Assembly (NCBI GenBank): GCA_963802915.1
Contig: CAWDKQ010000019.1
Coordinates: 62,001-126,000, forward strand
Length of the DNA stretch: 64,000 bases
Direction of reading: 5' to 3'
From: JAICMB01 sp963802915
GTDB taxonomy: Bacteria > Acidobacteriota > Terriglobia > Bryobacterales > Bryobacteraceae
The notes beneath the pieces are model-generated. The model did not search any database and had not been told where the DNA came from. It was given only the letters and a program-made list of their open reading frames with translations. Within the stretch, counting starts at the first letter, position 1. Each line of letters starts with the position of its first letter. The position numbers and the translations under genes are program-made. Below, in pieces: positions 1 to 7,724 of the stretch.

Positions 1-362
1 GCGGGATGATCGATCTCAAAAACGCGAATCGATTCCAGGCCGGCCAGTCGGTAAGGACGGCTATCGTATCCCGCGCCCAGGATTGCGAGTTGCTCGATTC
101 CCTCCCGCAGCGATTCTGATAGAACATCGTCGATCCGCCGCGTCCGTGCCACGCCGGAAAGGCGAGCGCCAGGCCACCTGCGATCGATAAACCAGCAGAT
201 GGCGTTTCGAAGCGGAGCGACACGCGTCAGAGAACCGGCCAGCCGCAGCTTTGGCTCGAGAAATCCTAGAGCCAGGGCATCGGCAAACAGTCCATCCTTG
301 CGATGTGTCTCAATTGCGCGGAACAGCGCCATATGTTCCGCGGTCTTGCTTGCGTGAATCAA
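1..362 (-). CDS. class I SAM-dependent methyltransferase, LCMT/TIGR00027-like (C-terminus beyond window edge)
   Basis: Reading the minus strand from 362 gives a continuous frame opening with HASKTAEHMALFRAIE and running through WPGARLSGVARTRRIDD to the SAM-binding segment ILGAGYDSRPYRL and FEIDHP, where the window ends. These blocks are those of the leucine-carboxyl-methyltransferase-like family, which methylates unknown substrates in most bacteria. The start is uncertain: the stop of the DUF3179 gene lies in the same frame at 375-377 and the only usual start codon before the conserved block is TTG at 362; no clear ribosome binding site is visible. It lies 12 bp downstream of the DUF3179 gene and is probably co-transcribed with it and the MFS gene. 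Confidence 0.75.
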   Translation of the reverse strand, partial: MIHASKTAEHMALFRAIETHRKDGLFADALALGFLEPKLRLAGSLTRVAPLRNAICWFIDRRWPGARLSGVARTRRIDDVLSESLREGIEQLAILGAGYDSRPYRLAGLESIRVFEIDHP

Positions 363-374
363 AACATCAATATA

Positions 375-1574
375 CTATCTGCCATAGACAGTGGTGTTCG
401 GATTGTAATTCCGCCAGTCGAACCAATAATCTTTAATGACGTAGATACTCTCGAGACAGGAGCCTTTGGCTTTTCCATCGGTCGCACAGCCCTGGAAACT
501 CCAATGGCTTCCTGTCGCGTCATCCATCATCGTCCCATCGTCGTTTCGATAGAACTCCGGAGTGACGCGAACACCCGCAAGCCGCGCACGAAACGCTCGA
601 ACGGATTGATTGTCCGGTCCCACGACCAGTATCACAGGCTCCGAACCCACGCGATCTCGCACCAATTTCTGCTTCACGACATCGTCATAAGGAAATGCGC
701 GAGTAGCTCCGAACGCCTGAATGCCAAGCATCAGATCGCGCGGCGCGAGCCCCCGCCGGGCATAACTCAGAACCGTGGGCGCCTTCTTCATCTTGATGTC
801 CCAATCTGGCTTGGCATATTCCGGCGCGTACGCCGCGACGTCCTTGAGCACGGTTCCACGTGGCTGCTCACTCTTCCACAGCGCCAAAGAGAGTTCGTCG
901 GACGGAATGAGTTTCAATTGCTTACCCGTCATCGGACCAGATATCGCCCGCCCGCTGATCTGTTGCCAATATGATCCCGTCTGCTCATCCCTCATGAGGA
1001 AATTCTGATTATTAATTCCCGCAAGGTGAAACGTAAGTTTCAACCCATCCACCTCGCGACCCCACACCAGACCGGTGTGACATAGCGTTCAATACGTCGC
1101 CACGATGGGCACGCCGCCCACCGTGTCATTCGCGATGTGATGGTAAGAAATAATGCGAATTGGATAAGCGCGCGTCGCACCTCCGACGTTCACCGCGATC
1201 ACCATTTCTTTGCCGTCGAGCTTGGTCGACTGCACCGGCTCCGAAGCCGGCGGTCCCATCGGGTGGAACATAATCTCATACACATTCACTCGCGAAAACG
1301 CCGTGCACGCGCACACTAACAGAACCGCCGCGGTAACTGCGATACGACGAAGCAGGCGAGGTTGAATGCGCCAGTAAAGAATCAAGGATAGAACTGCAAC
1401 CAGACTCACCAGCACCGTAACGATGGGCCGAATCTGAATCACGGCAAGCGCAACCGCTAGCTCGCGCGCTCCCTGATGACGGAACGGCCGGATCACGTAC
1501 ATCGGGTATGCGAGACAGAAGAATGCAATGGCGAGGCACAGCAAAATCAGAATAAGATAGTGAGATTTGCGCAT
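375..1574 (-). CDS. DUF3179 membrane protein, candidate selenoprotein (in-frame TGA at conserved Cys)
   Basis: One frame of 400 codons interrupted only by TGA at 1089-1091 (codon 162). Residues 1-95 hold three predicted membrane helices. The DUF3179 domain follows: AYPIRIISYHHIANDTVGG, then VPIVATY-TGA-TLCHTGLVWG, then LAGINNQNFLMRDEQTGSYW and WQQISGRAISGP. From my knowledge of the family, the TGA falls on the first Cys of a conserved YCxLC motif, so readthrough as selenocysteine would give a UxxC motif, the common redox-selenoprotein pattern. A hairpin fitting a bacterial SECIS lies just downstream. With Sec the product is 399 residues, full length for the family. Without readthrough it is a 161-residue membrane stub plus an orphan 237-codon tail. 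A TGC/TGT to TGA sequencing error is the main alternative. The function of DUF3179 is unknown. Confidence 0.72.
1063..1079 (-). promoter_or_regulatory. candidate bacterial SECIS hairpin downstream of the in-frame TGA
   Basis: On the coding (minus) strand, 15 nt after the TGA, CACACC pairs with GGTGTG in six perfect base pairs around a five-base loop GGTCT; a T-G wobble (1080/1062) extends it. The E. coli fdhF SECIS presents GGUCU to SelB at the same place, about 18 nt after its UGA. The hairpin lies inside the coding frame, as bacterial SECIS elements do. The spacing is slightly shorter than the classical example, and the lower stem is weak, so SelB binding is inferred only. Confidence 0.55.
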
Positions 1575-1577
1575 GGA

Positions 1578-2804
1578 TTAAGATGTCGTGGCGGCCGCGG
1601 CTTCAAAATCACGCCGAGCCACGCTTTCATACCGCGGCATAGTCAGCATCAGGATTGAGCTCAGCAGCGTCGCGCAGGCCAGAATCAACAGAAACTTTTC
1701 GTAAGAACCGGTCAGATCGAACGCTCTTCCCATCACCACCGGCCCGATTGCGCCAGCGATGGCATAAGCAGTCCAGGTGAATCCGTAAAGCGTCGAAAAG
1801 GAGCGCAGGCCGAAATAGCGCGTCAATAAGTATGGAGTGATGTCGGCCTCCGCTCCCAGCCCCAGTCCAATCAGCGCCGCGGCCGATAATGCAGCAACCG
1901 GATGCCGCGCCGATGCCAGAATCGAAATGCCGCCGGCCACTCCGACTAATAAGAAGAAAGAGACGCGTGGGCCGAAAAAGCGATCGAGCAGCATGCCTGT
2001 AATCAGACGTCCGCACAAGCTTGCCGCGCCCAAAACCGATAGAGTCATCGCCGCGTCCTCGGCCGAGATACCGCGATCGGTAAGTAGAGCGGATAAATGA
2101 GTAATCGCGCCATTCACGCTGACGGAATTGAGAAACAGAATTACCACGAGCGTCCAGAAAACACGCGAATGCAGCCCTTCAGCAGTAGTAACTCCTGAGG
2201 AACCTTCCGCCCCGAGCCTATGCACAACAGGCCGCTCTCTTACAAATAGGATCGTCAAAGGAAGCCCGCACAGCAACGCCAACACGCCCAGTGATTCGTA
2301 GGCCACGCGCCAGCCGTGCGCCTCGATCAGCCATTGCGCGAACGGCGGCAGCACGATCGATCCCACGCCGGTCCCCGCCATTACCAGCGCCAATGCAAAA
2401 CCACGCCGTCGATCGAACCACGTCGAGACCGCACGCGAATAGCCCATCTGCGTGGTCGCGTTGCCTACCAATCCAATCACGACAAAGACCGCGTAGAAAT
2501 GCGCCAGGTGCGGCGTCAGAAATCCCAACGAAAGCAACGCCAGCCCATAAACTGCGTAGCATGGCAAAATAACTCGGCGCGGCCCGAAGCGATCCAGCAA
2601 CTGTCCGAGCTTCGGCGATGCCACCGCAACGGAGAGCGCAGCGAAACCAAAAGCTCGCGAGATCGCTTCCCGGCTCCATCCGAATTCAGCGCTGACCGGC
2701 TTTAAGAAAATGCCGAACGTGAAAACCATCAACGAGCCGAATCCAGCCAGAACGCCAAAAAAGGCGGCCAGGACCACCATCCGGCCTGACGAATTACTTG
2801 CCAC
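1578..2804 (-). CDS. major facilitator superfamily transporter (monocarboxylate/oxalate-formate type)
   Basis: 408 residues with about twelve hydrophobic segments. It has the N-terminal MFS pattern with FTFGIFLKPVSAEFGWSR, the cytoplasmic loop LGQLLDRFGPRRV after helix 2, and the matching DRFFGP loop in the second half. This type (OxlT/MCT-like) moves small organic anions; the substrate cannot be told from sequence. The first start is GTG at 2804, overlapping the upstream secreted-protein gene by 11 bp, with an alternative ATG at 2780. The stop is 3 bp before the DUF3179 start, so translation of the two is probably coupled. Confidence 0.85.
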   Translation of the reverse strand: MASNSSGRMVVLAAFFGVLAGFGSLMVFTFGIFLKPVSAEFGWSREAISRAFGFAALSVAVASPKLGQLLDRFGPRRVILPCYAVYGLALLSLGFLTPHLAHFYAVFVVIGLVGNATTQMGYSRAVSTWFDRRRGFALALVMAGTGVGSIVLPPFAQWLIEAHGWRVAYESLGVLALLCGLPLTILFVRERPVVHRLGAEGSSGVTTAEGLHSRVFWTLVVILFLNSVSVNGAITHLSALLTDRGISAEDAAMTLSVLGAASLCGRLITGMLLDRFFGPRVSFFLLVGVAGGISILASARHPVAALSAAALIGLGLGAEADITPYLLTRYFGLRSFSTLYGFTWTAYAIAGAIGPVVMGRAFDLTGSYEKFLLILACATLLSSILMLTMPRYESVARRDFEAAAATTS

Positions 2805-3168
2805 TTGCTTCAGAGATTTTCTCGATCACAATCGCGTTAGATCCACCGCGCGCATAAATCGCACCGGTCACCGTAACGCGCTTGCCGGCAAACGGCAGGA
2901 GTCGTTTATTCTGGCCCTCGGCAGGCATGCTTTCCGCGATGGGCCAGTAAATGGCCCCGTCATCTTGCAAGATGACTAGAGGCGATCCGCTCTTCGCGCA
3001 CGCCACCGCGCATTCAGAACTGATGGGTTTTTTGAGTCCTTTTGTGAAAGCACAGGCGGAATCGAGGACCCAGCCGCTTACTGTCTTCTGCTCGGCCGCA
3101 AATGCGGACGCACCAGTGAGCATTCCAAGTACGGCGGTAATAACCAATAGGCGCTTCATGAGATCCAT
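2794..3168 (-). CDS. small secreted protein of unknown function
   Basis: About 124 residues. It starts MDLMKRLLVITAVLG (M at 3168; a second ATG at 3159 and a TTG at 3183 are possible), followed by a hydrophobic signal segment ending near ASAFAAE. The mature part carries two Cys blocks (DSACAFTKG and SECAVACAKSG) and a C-terminal strand-rich stretch FAGKRVTVTGAIYARGG resembling an OB-fold-like ending. I know similar acidobacterial secreted proteins but no function. It is the first gene of the tight minus-strand group leading to MFS, DUF3179 and the methyltransferase, and is divergent from the hydrolase at 3239. Confidence 0.75.
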   Translation of the reverse strand: MDLMKRLLVITAVLGMLTGASAFAAEQKTVSGWVLDSACAFTKGLKKPISSECAVACAKSGSPLVILQDDGAIYWPIAESMPAEGQNKRLLPFAGKRVTVTGAIYARGGSNAIVIEKISEASGK

Positions 3169-3238
3169 CGAGTTTACCCGCAAGCCCTCGGAGCGAACAA
3201 TAGCAGGATCATATTAGACATTTGCTACCCTACTTGCC

Positions 3239-4117
3239 TTGCCCGCTGCTACCCTATCGCCCGATCCTCAATTCTACGACGTCAACGGCGTTCGCCTCGC
3301 GGTCTGGGAACGCGCCGGTGCCGAGCCGCCGATCCTGTTCGTGCATGCCACCGGTTTCCACGCGCACTGCTGGAATCAGATCATCGCCCGCATTCCCGGC
3401 CGCCGTTGCATCGCGATCGACATGCGCGGCCACGGCCTCAGCTCGAAACCCGACCCGCCGTATTACTGGCACAACTTCGGAGAAGATGTAGCCGCGATCG
3501 CCCGCACGCTCGATCTTCACGGCGTGACTGGAGCAGGCCATTCTATGGGCGGTCACTCGCTCGTCGTCGCGGCAAGTCTCGCCCCCGAAATATTCTCCGG
3601 CTTGCTACTCATCGACCCAGTCATCCTGCCTCGCGCAGCTTACGCGGGCCGGCGCTGGACCGAGCATTTCGCCCGCAAGCGTCGCAACCGCTGGGCCTCG
3701 CCTGATGAGATGTTCGATCGCTTCAAGGACCGCCCGCCGTTTCGCGATTGGGATGTCGCCGTTCTTCGAGATTACTGCGATTACGGCCTGATACCCGCGC
3801 CGGATGGCGATGGTTATGTCCTGGCTTGTCCGCCTGAAATCGAGGGCGCCATCTACGAAGCGAGCGGCCTCGATGATGCCAACCTCTATGGAAAACTCGA
3901 ACGAATCGACGTCCCCGTCACGGTAATGCGCTCCGCAACGCCATTAAAAATGGAGCCGGCTATGGACATGGCGGCCTCGCCGACAGCGCCAGACTTGGCC
4001 ACACACTTTCCGCGCGGGCGCGACATGACCACCCCGCACTCCCACTTCATACCAATGGAAGACCCAGGCTTAATCGCCGACCTGCTATCGAATTCGACGC
4101 TCCATTCTGAGCCGTGA
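3239..4117 (+). CDS. alpha/beta hydrolase
   Basis: 292 residues with a typical alpha/beta-hydrolase fold: the oxyanion region FVHATGFHAHCW, the strand DMRGHGLSS, the nucleophile elbow GAGHSMGGHS (Ser in GHSMGG), an acid on the LLIDPV strand region and a late His in TTPHSHFIPMEDP. The substrate is unknown; the family includes esterases, epoxide hydrolases and haloperoxidase-like enzymes. The only in-frame start upstream of the conserved region is TTG at 3239, since a TAG lies 24 bp earlier. It is divergently transcribed from the small secreted protein gene. Confidence 0.85.
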   Translation: MPAATLSPDPQFYDVNGVRLAVWERAGAEPPILFVHATGFHAHCWNQIIARIPGRRCIAIDMRGHGLSSKPDPPYYWHNFGEDVAAIARTLDLHGVTGAGHSMGGHSLVVAASLAPEIFSGLLLIDPVILPRAAYAGRRWTEHFARKRRNRWASPDEMFDRFKDRPPFRDWDVAVLRDYCDYGLIPAPDGDGYVLACPPEIEGAIYEASGLDDANLYGKLERIDVPVTVMRSATPLKMEPAMDMAASPTAPDLATHFPRGRDMTTPHSHFIPMEDPGLIADLLSNSTLHSEP

Positions 4118-4129
4118 CCGGAACGGTCA
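4115..4129. repeat. short perfect inverted repeat at the hydrolase stop codon
   Basis: TGACCG and CGGTCA flank a three-base GAA loop, and the first arm contains the TGA stop of the hydrolase. It could form a 6-bp hairpin at the end of the message, but an A-run rather than a T-run follows, so it does not look like a normal intrinsic terminator. The 130 bp after it, up to the small gene at 4285, hold nothing else recognisable. Confidence 0.4.
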
Positions 4130-4284
4130 GTGAAAAAAATCGGCTATTGCCCCGCCGTTACCGTTCGGGTTCCGCAACGCTGTCCCGGATTTTCACGATC
4201 TTACGGAACCGCGCACGTAAGTAAGCGGAGATTGTCGACGATTTTTTCACAGACCCGTCAGCGAGGAGAATTTACCGCAGAGAT

Positions 4285-4467
4285 TTAATACGAATTCCAG
4301 GCGAGGTCCATTTCGTATTCGACCTCTTGTCGAGCCTGCTCTTCGGTAGTGTGAATCGCGTTGAATCGCGCGTCCGGAATGGTCCGCAGAAACTGTTGTG
4401 CGGTCTTCCCGGCCGGAATCCTGGAGTACTCGAGGCGGCCGTTTCGCCAGTAGGATACGAAGAACAT
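4285..4467 (-). CDS. small hypothetical protein (60 aa)
   Basis: A 60-residue frame starting MFFVSYWRNGRLEYSRIPAG, with an AAAGGA ribosome binding site about 9 nt upstream of the ATG at 4467. It ends in an acidic helix-like stretch TEEQARQEVEYEMDLAWN. Longer in-frame starts exist (4509), but the Shine-Dalgarno points to 4467. It is not recognised; it is called real because of the binding site and normal composition. Confidence 0.5.
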   Translation of the reverse strand: MFFVSYWRNGRLEYSRIPAGKTAQQFLRTIPDARFNAIHTTEEQARQEVEYEMDLAWNSY

Positions 4468-4592
4468 CGGGGGAGTCCTTTTGACAAATGATATTCGGTC
4501 CCGCGACATGAGCCAATACGGTAAAATCCGTACTAGGCCTTATAACCTTAGTTTTCTTAAACGATTGGCCCGTCATCTACGTCAATCTGTCT

Positions 4593-5748
4593 ATGTCCAG
4601 CTACGACAATGAGCTTGCGGGAATTGTGGCCGAACTGAATCGCGCCGCGCCGGGCTCTCGCACGTTACAACCCGCATCGAACCCGGAAGCCTTGGCCGGA
4701 CTGGATCATTTGCTCACATTCGCCGTCCGGCAGAACGCATCGGACCTGCTGGTTATCGCCGGCGCGCCCGTCACGATGCGCATGAACGGCCGCCTCTCGC
4801 CCGCGGAAGGCCCCGATCTGACAGAGGATGACGCGCGCAATCTCCTTTTGCCGCTGCTCACGCCCAAACAATATCAGGAACTGCAAAAAGACAAGTCGAT
4901 CGACATTTGTTTCACCCGAAAAGGGATCGGCCGCTTCCGCCTGAATCTCCATCACCAGCGCGGCAGCGTGGCGGGAAGCGTTCGGGTGCTGCCCATCGCG
5001 AATCCCTACTCTTCAATCCCTGCACCTGCCTCCGACGCTCGAAAAATTGGCCCACGCGCGCCAGGGTCTGGTGCTGATCACCGGGTCCACCGGTTCCGGT
5101 AAAACCTCAACGCTGGCGGCGCTGCTCGATCTCATCAATACCCTCCGCCGCGATCATATTGTGACCATCGAAGATCCCATCGAGTACGTTCATACTAACC
5201 GCAATTCGATTGTGGAGCAGATTGAGGTCGGTCACGATACGCCCGATTTCGCCAACGCGGTCCGCAGCATTCTGCGGCAAACTCCGGACGTCATACTGGT
5301 CGGCGAAATGCGCGATGCGGAAACGATAGCCACGGCGCTGACAGCCGCGGAAACCGGACACCTGGTGCTCTCCACTCTGCACACCAACGATACGTCCCAG
5401 GCCGTTTCCCGCATTCTCGACTCGTTTCCATCGTCGAACCAGAACCAGATCCGCCAGCAGCTTTCCTTAGCCCTTCTGGCGATCGTCGCCCAGCAACTGG
5501 TCCCCGCCGCCGATGGGAGCGGACGCTATCCCGCCGTCGAGATCATGATGGGCACCCACGCCATTCGAAACCTGGTCCGCAAAGGCGCCGATCATCAGCT
5601 CTACACCGCAATCTCCACTGGCCGCGCCGAAGGCATGATCAGCATGGAACAGTCGCTCGCCGAGATGGTCGGATTCGGAAAAATCACCCGCGATGTTGCG
5701 ATGGCGCATTGTTCCCGCTCCGATGAACTGGTGCGCTATTTATCCTGA
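4593..5748 (+). CDS. pilT: PilT-type twitching motility ATPase, with a frameshift near 5007
   Basis: The hexameric ATPase that powers type IV pilus retraction. The N-terminal PAS-like domain (LDHLLTFAVRQNASDLL, VTMRMNGRL) is in one frame up to about 5005. The RecA-like domain follows in the next frame: LPPTLEKLAHARQGLVLITG, Walker A GSTGSGKTST, IEDPIEYVH, Walker B DVILVGEMRDAET and HTNDTSQAVSRI. Removing one T in AATCCCTACTC rejoins PIANP to TLQSLHLPPTL and gives about 384 residues, normal for PilT. As written, the gene is broken: the first frame ends at 5102 and a separate start at 5047 would lack the N-terminal domain. A sequencing insertion is the simplest explanation. It converges on lgt, ending 9 bp before it. 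Confidence 0.85.
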
Positions 5749-5757
5749 GCCCCTCCG

Positions 5758-6531
5758 TCACCGCCGCGCTTCAGTCGCTTCGATGCGGAACCCTGAACGT
5801 AAGGGAGGGGTCAACAATCCCATCGCGACCCACCCCAGTAGACCCACAACAACGCCCGCGATACCGCCATAAAAACGCATCGGCTGAAGGTGCAGCGTAT
5901 CCAGCCAGATTCGGAACCCGCCATACATCACCCCGTAAAGGCCAAAGAAAAACCCAACCGGCCGAGGTCGGTTATCCAGAAAACGAAAAGTCGCAACCAT
6001 TCCGATAAGAAACAAAAACTCGATCAATCCGAGGTCGTAGCGGGGGCCTTCCGGAAACTTCACCGCGATCCAACTCGTCGACGCAAAGCCCCGATGGTCA
6101 TGCGCCAGCGTGCATCCCAGACGTCCGATCATCCACGCGAACGGCATCGCATAAGCGATGATGTCCATCCTGCGCAGCGATTCGTAAAAGGAGAGCCGGT
6201 GAAAGCGGCACCAGACCAGCGCCGCCAAAAAGCCGCCGCTGATGCCGCCCACGGATCGTACGCCGAGACTGACTCGAAACACGCGCGAAGGATCGGCAAG
6301 GAAAGCGGGAAAATCGTCCAGCACCGTTTTGGATAAAAATGCGCCAGCCATGGCGCAGATATAAACCCAAAAACAAAACCGGAACATCTCTTCAGCCGGA
6401 ATACCCTGCCGATGAGCGCGAATCAGGATCAGCCGGCCTCCCAGCACCACTGCGATCGCCGCCAGGATACCGAACGCGTGGATCTCGAAAGGACCCACGT
6501 GAAAAACAGGCTGCGGGTAATACGGGATCAT
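5758..6531 (-). CDS. lgt: prolipoprotein diacylglyceryl transferase family protein
   Basis: 257 residues, polytopic inner-membrane protein that would transfer diacylglycerol to the lipobox Cys of prolipoproteins. It shows the N-terminal IPYYPQPVFHVGPFEIHAFG, the VGGISGGFLAALVW helix, and the Lgt-signature region MIGRLGCTLAHDHRG followed by the FFFGLYGVMYGGFRIWLD helix. The Asn usual in the signature is replaced, and the classic HPxQLYE block is not obvious, as in divergent acidobacterial copies, so it could be a paralogue. Its ATG shares one base with the stop of the upstream beta-propeller gene, indicating coupling. Confidence 0.8.
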   Translation of the reverse strand: MIPYYPQPVFHVGPFEIHAFGILAAIAVVLGGRLILIRAHRQGIPAEEMFRFCFWVYICAMAGAFLSKTVLDDFPAFLADPSRVFRVSLGVRSVGGISGGFLAALVWCRFHRLSFYESLRRMDIIAYAMPFAWMIGRLGCTLAHDHRGFASTSWIAVKFPEGPRYDLGLIEFLFLIGMVATFRFLDNRPRPVGFFFGLYGVMYGGFRIWLDTLHLQPMRFYGGIAGVVVGLLGWVAMGLLTPPLRSGFRIEATEARR

Positions 6532-7724
6532 TAATGCACAAACGCGATGCCGCTTGGGTTCGATCCCACGTTGGTGGTGACCACCGCGTTCTTCACCAGG
6601 TCGATAACCGAAACCGAACCAGCTCCCCAGTTGTTGACGACAAGAAACTGATCGCCGTAAGACATCTCGATATCGGTCGGCCCCGAGCCCACTGTGTACG
6701 TATTAAGTGTTTTGAACGTCGCCGTGTCGACAGCCACCACCGTGCCCGGCACATTGGACTGGCTGGTGATGTAAGCGCGCGTGCCCGTTGAATTAAATGC
6801 AACACCCGTCGATTGCGCCACGCCAAGATTGGTAATTTCCGTGTTTGATAGCGTATCGAGAACATCCGTCGAGGCGCCGAGCGGAGACGTGATCCAGAGT
6901 TGCGAGCCGTCAGGCGTCATGGCCACTCCCTGCGCGTATGGGATCGTCTTTATGGTCGTAATCACCGAGTTCGAAGTCAGGTCGATCACCATCACCACCG
7001 GATTGTTCGTGTTGAAGCTCGTAACGTAGGCGCGCGTCCCATCCGACGAGATCGCAATCCCGTCGGGGTTGATCGACGGATCGGTATTGAGCGTGAACGA
7101 GACTTGATTAGTAGCCAGGTTGATAAAATTCACAGCATTATCGAAGCTCGTCACCAGCGCGCTAGAACCGTCCGGAGTGATAGCTACCTGCAGCGGTCGC
7201 GTAACTACCGGAATCGTCGCCTTGATCTGAAATGGACAAGTGGAGATGCGAGTCACAAGGGCATTTGTGTGAACAGTTCGAAGCACATCCGGGAAAGAGG
7301 ATTGGCACGCCGCCGTTGCGGGCGCCGGTACAGCCGGTATGAACGGGAGGTCGCGCAACTGTTGCGGAAGATAGGCCGTTCCCAAGCCAGTATCGTGCGG
7401 TTTCTTCGCGAATCCGCCGGGACCGCTGGGGGTACTGGTTTTAAACGCCGGAGCTTGGGACTTGGGCTGAGGAGGTGAGTTCGGAGTCGAGCAGTCCCAT
7501 TGGCTGGGATTGAAGCTGCCGGCTGGATCGCTCGTGACGATCGTCGGATTGTTGCCGTTATACGTCATCATGGTCGGCTTGTTGTCGATACAAGTAATCC
7601 AAAAACCGGGAAACTGATCCTCCTTGGTCTCATCGCAGTCGCAGCTCTCTAAAACAAACCAACCTAAGCTCAGTGCGATGCCTAAGCCCATCAGCTTCGT
7701 CGAAGTCGTCAGCCGGATGTTCAT
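6531..7724 (-). CDS. YVTN-family beta-propeller protein, probably membrane-anchored
   Basis: About 397 residues from ATG at 7724, which overlaps the upstream stop (ATGA). The N-terminus MNIRLTTSTKLMGLGIALSL is a membrane/signal segment closely followed by LESCDCDE. A Pro/Ser-rich linker leads to about five 40-residue YVTN/YncE-type repeats such as ITPDGSSALVTSFDNAVNFI, SSDGTRAYVTSFN and TPDGSQLWITSP, which fold as a beta-propeller. Such proteins are usually extracytoplasmic binding scaffolds; no ligand can be assigned. It is the middle gene of a TIGR03437, YVTN, lgt operon. Confidence 0.85.
   Translation of the reverse strand: MNIRLTTSTKLMGLGIALSLGWFVLESCDCDETKEDQFPGFWITCIDNKPTMMTYNGNNPTIVTSDPAGSFNPSQWDCSTPNSPPQPKSQAPAFKTSTPSGPGGFAKKPHDTGLGTAYLPQQLRDLPFIPAVPAPATAACQSSFPDVLRTVHTNALVTRISTCPFQIKATIPVVTRPLQVAITPDGSSALVTSFDNAVNFINLATNQVSFTLNTDPSINPDGIAISSDGTRAYVTSFNTNNPVVMVIDLTSNSVITTIKTIPYAQGVAMTPDGSQLWITSPLGASTDVLDTLSNTEITNLGVAQSTGVAFNSTGTRAYITSQSNVPGTVVAVDTATFKTLNTYTVGSGPTDIEMSYGDQFLVVNNWGAGSVSVIDLVKNAVVTTNVGSNPSGIAFVH

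Noticed and set aside
4115..4129. Intrinsic terminator after the alpha/beta hydrolase
   Set aside because: The hairpin has an A-run, not a T-run, after it on the transcribed strand.
5000..5012. Programmed frameshift in pilT
   Set aside because: No slippery heptamer or downstream structure seen and pilT is not known to be recoded.
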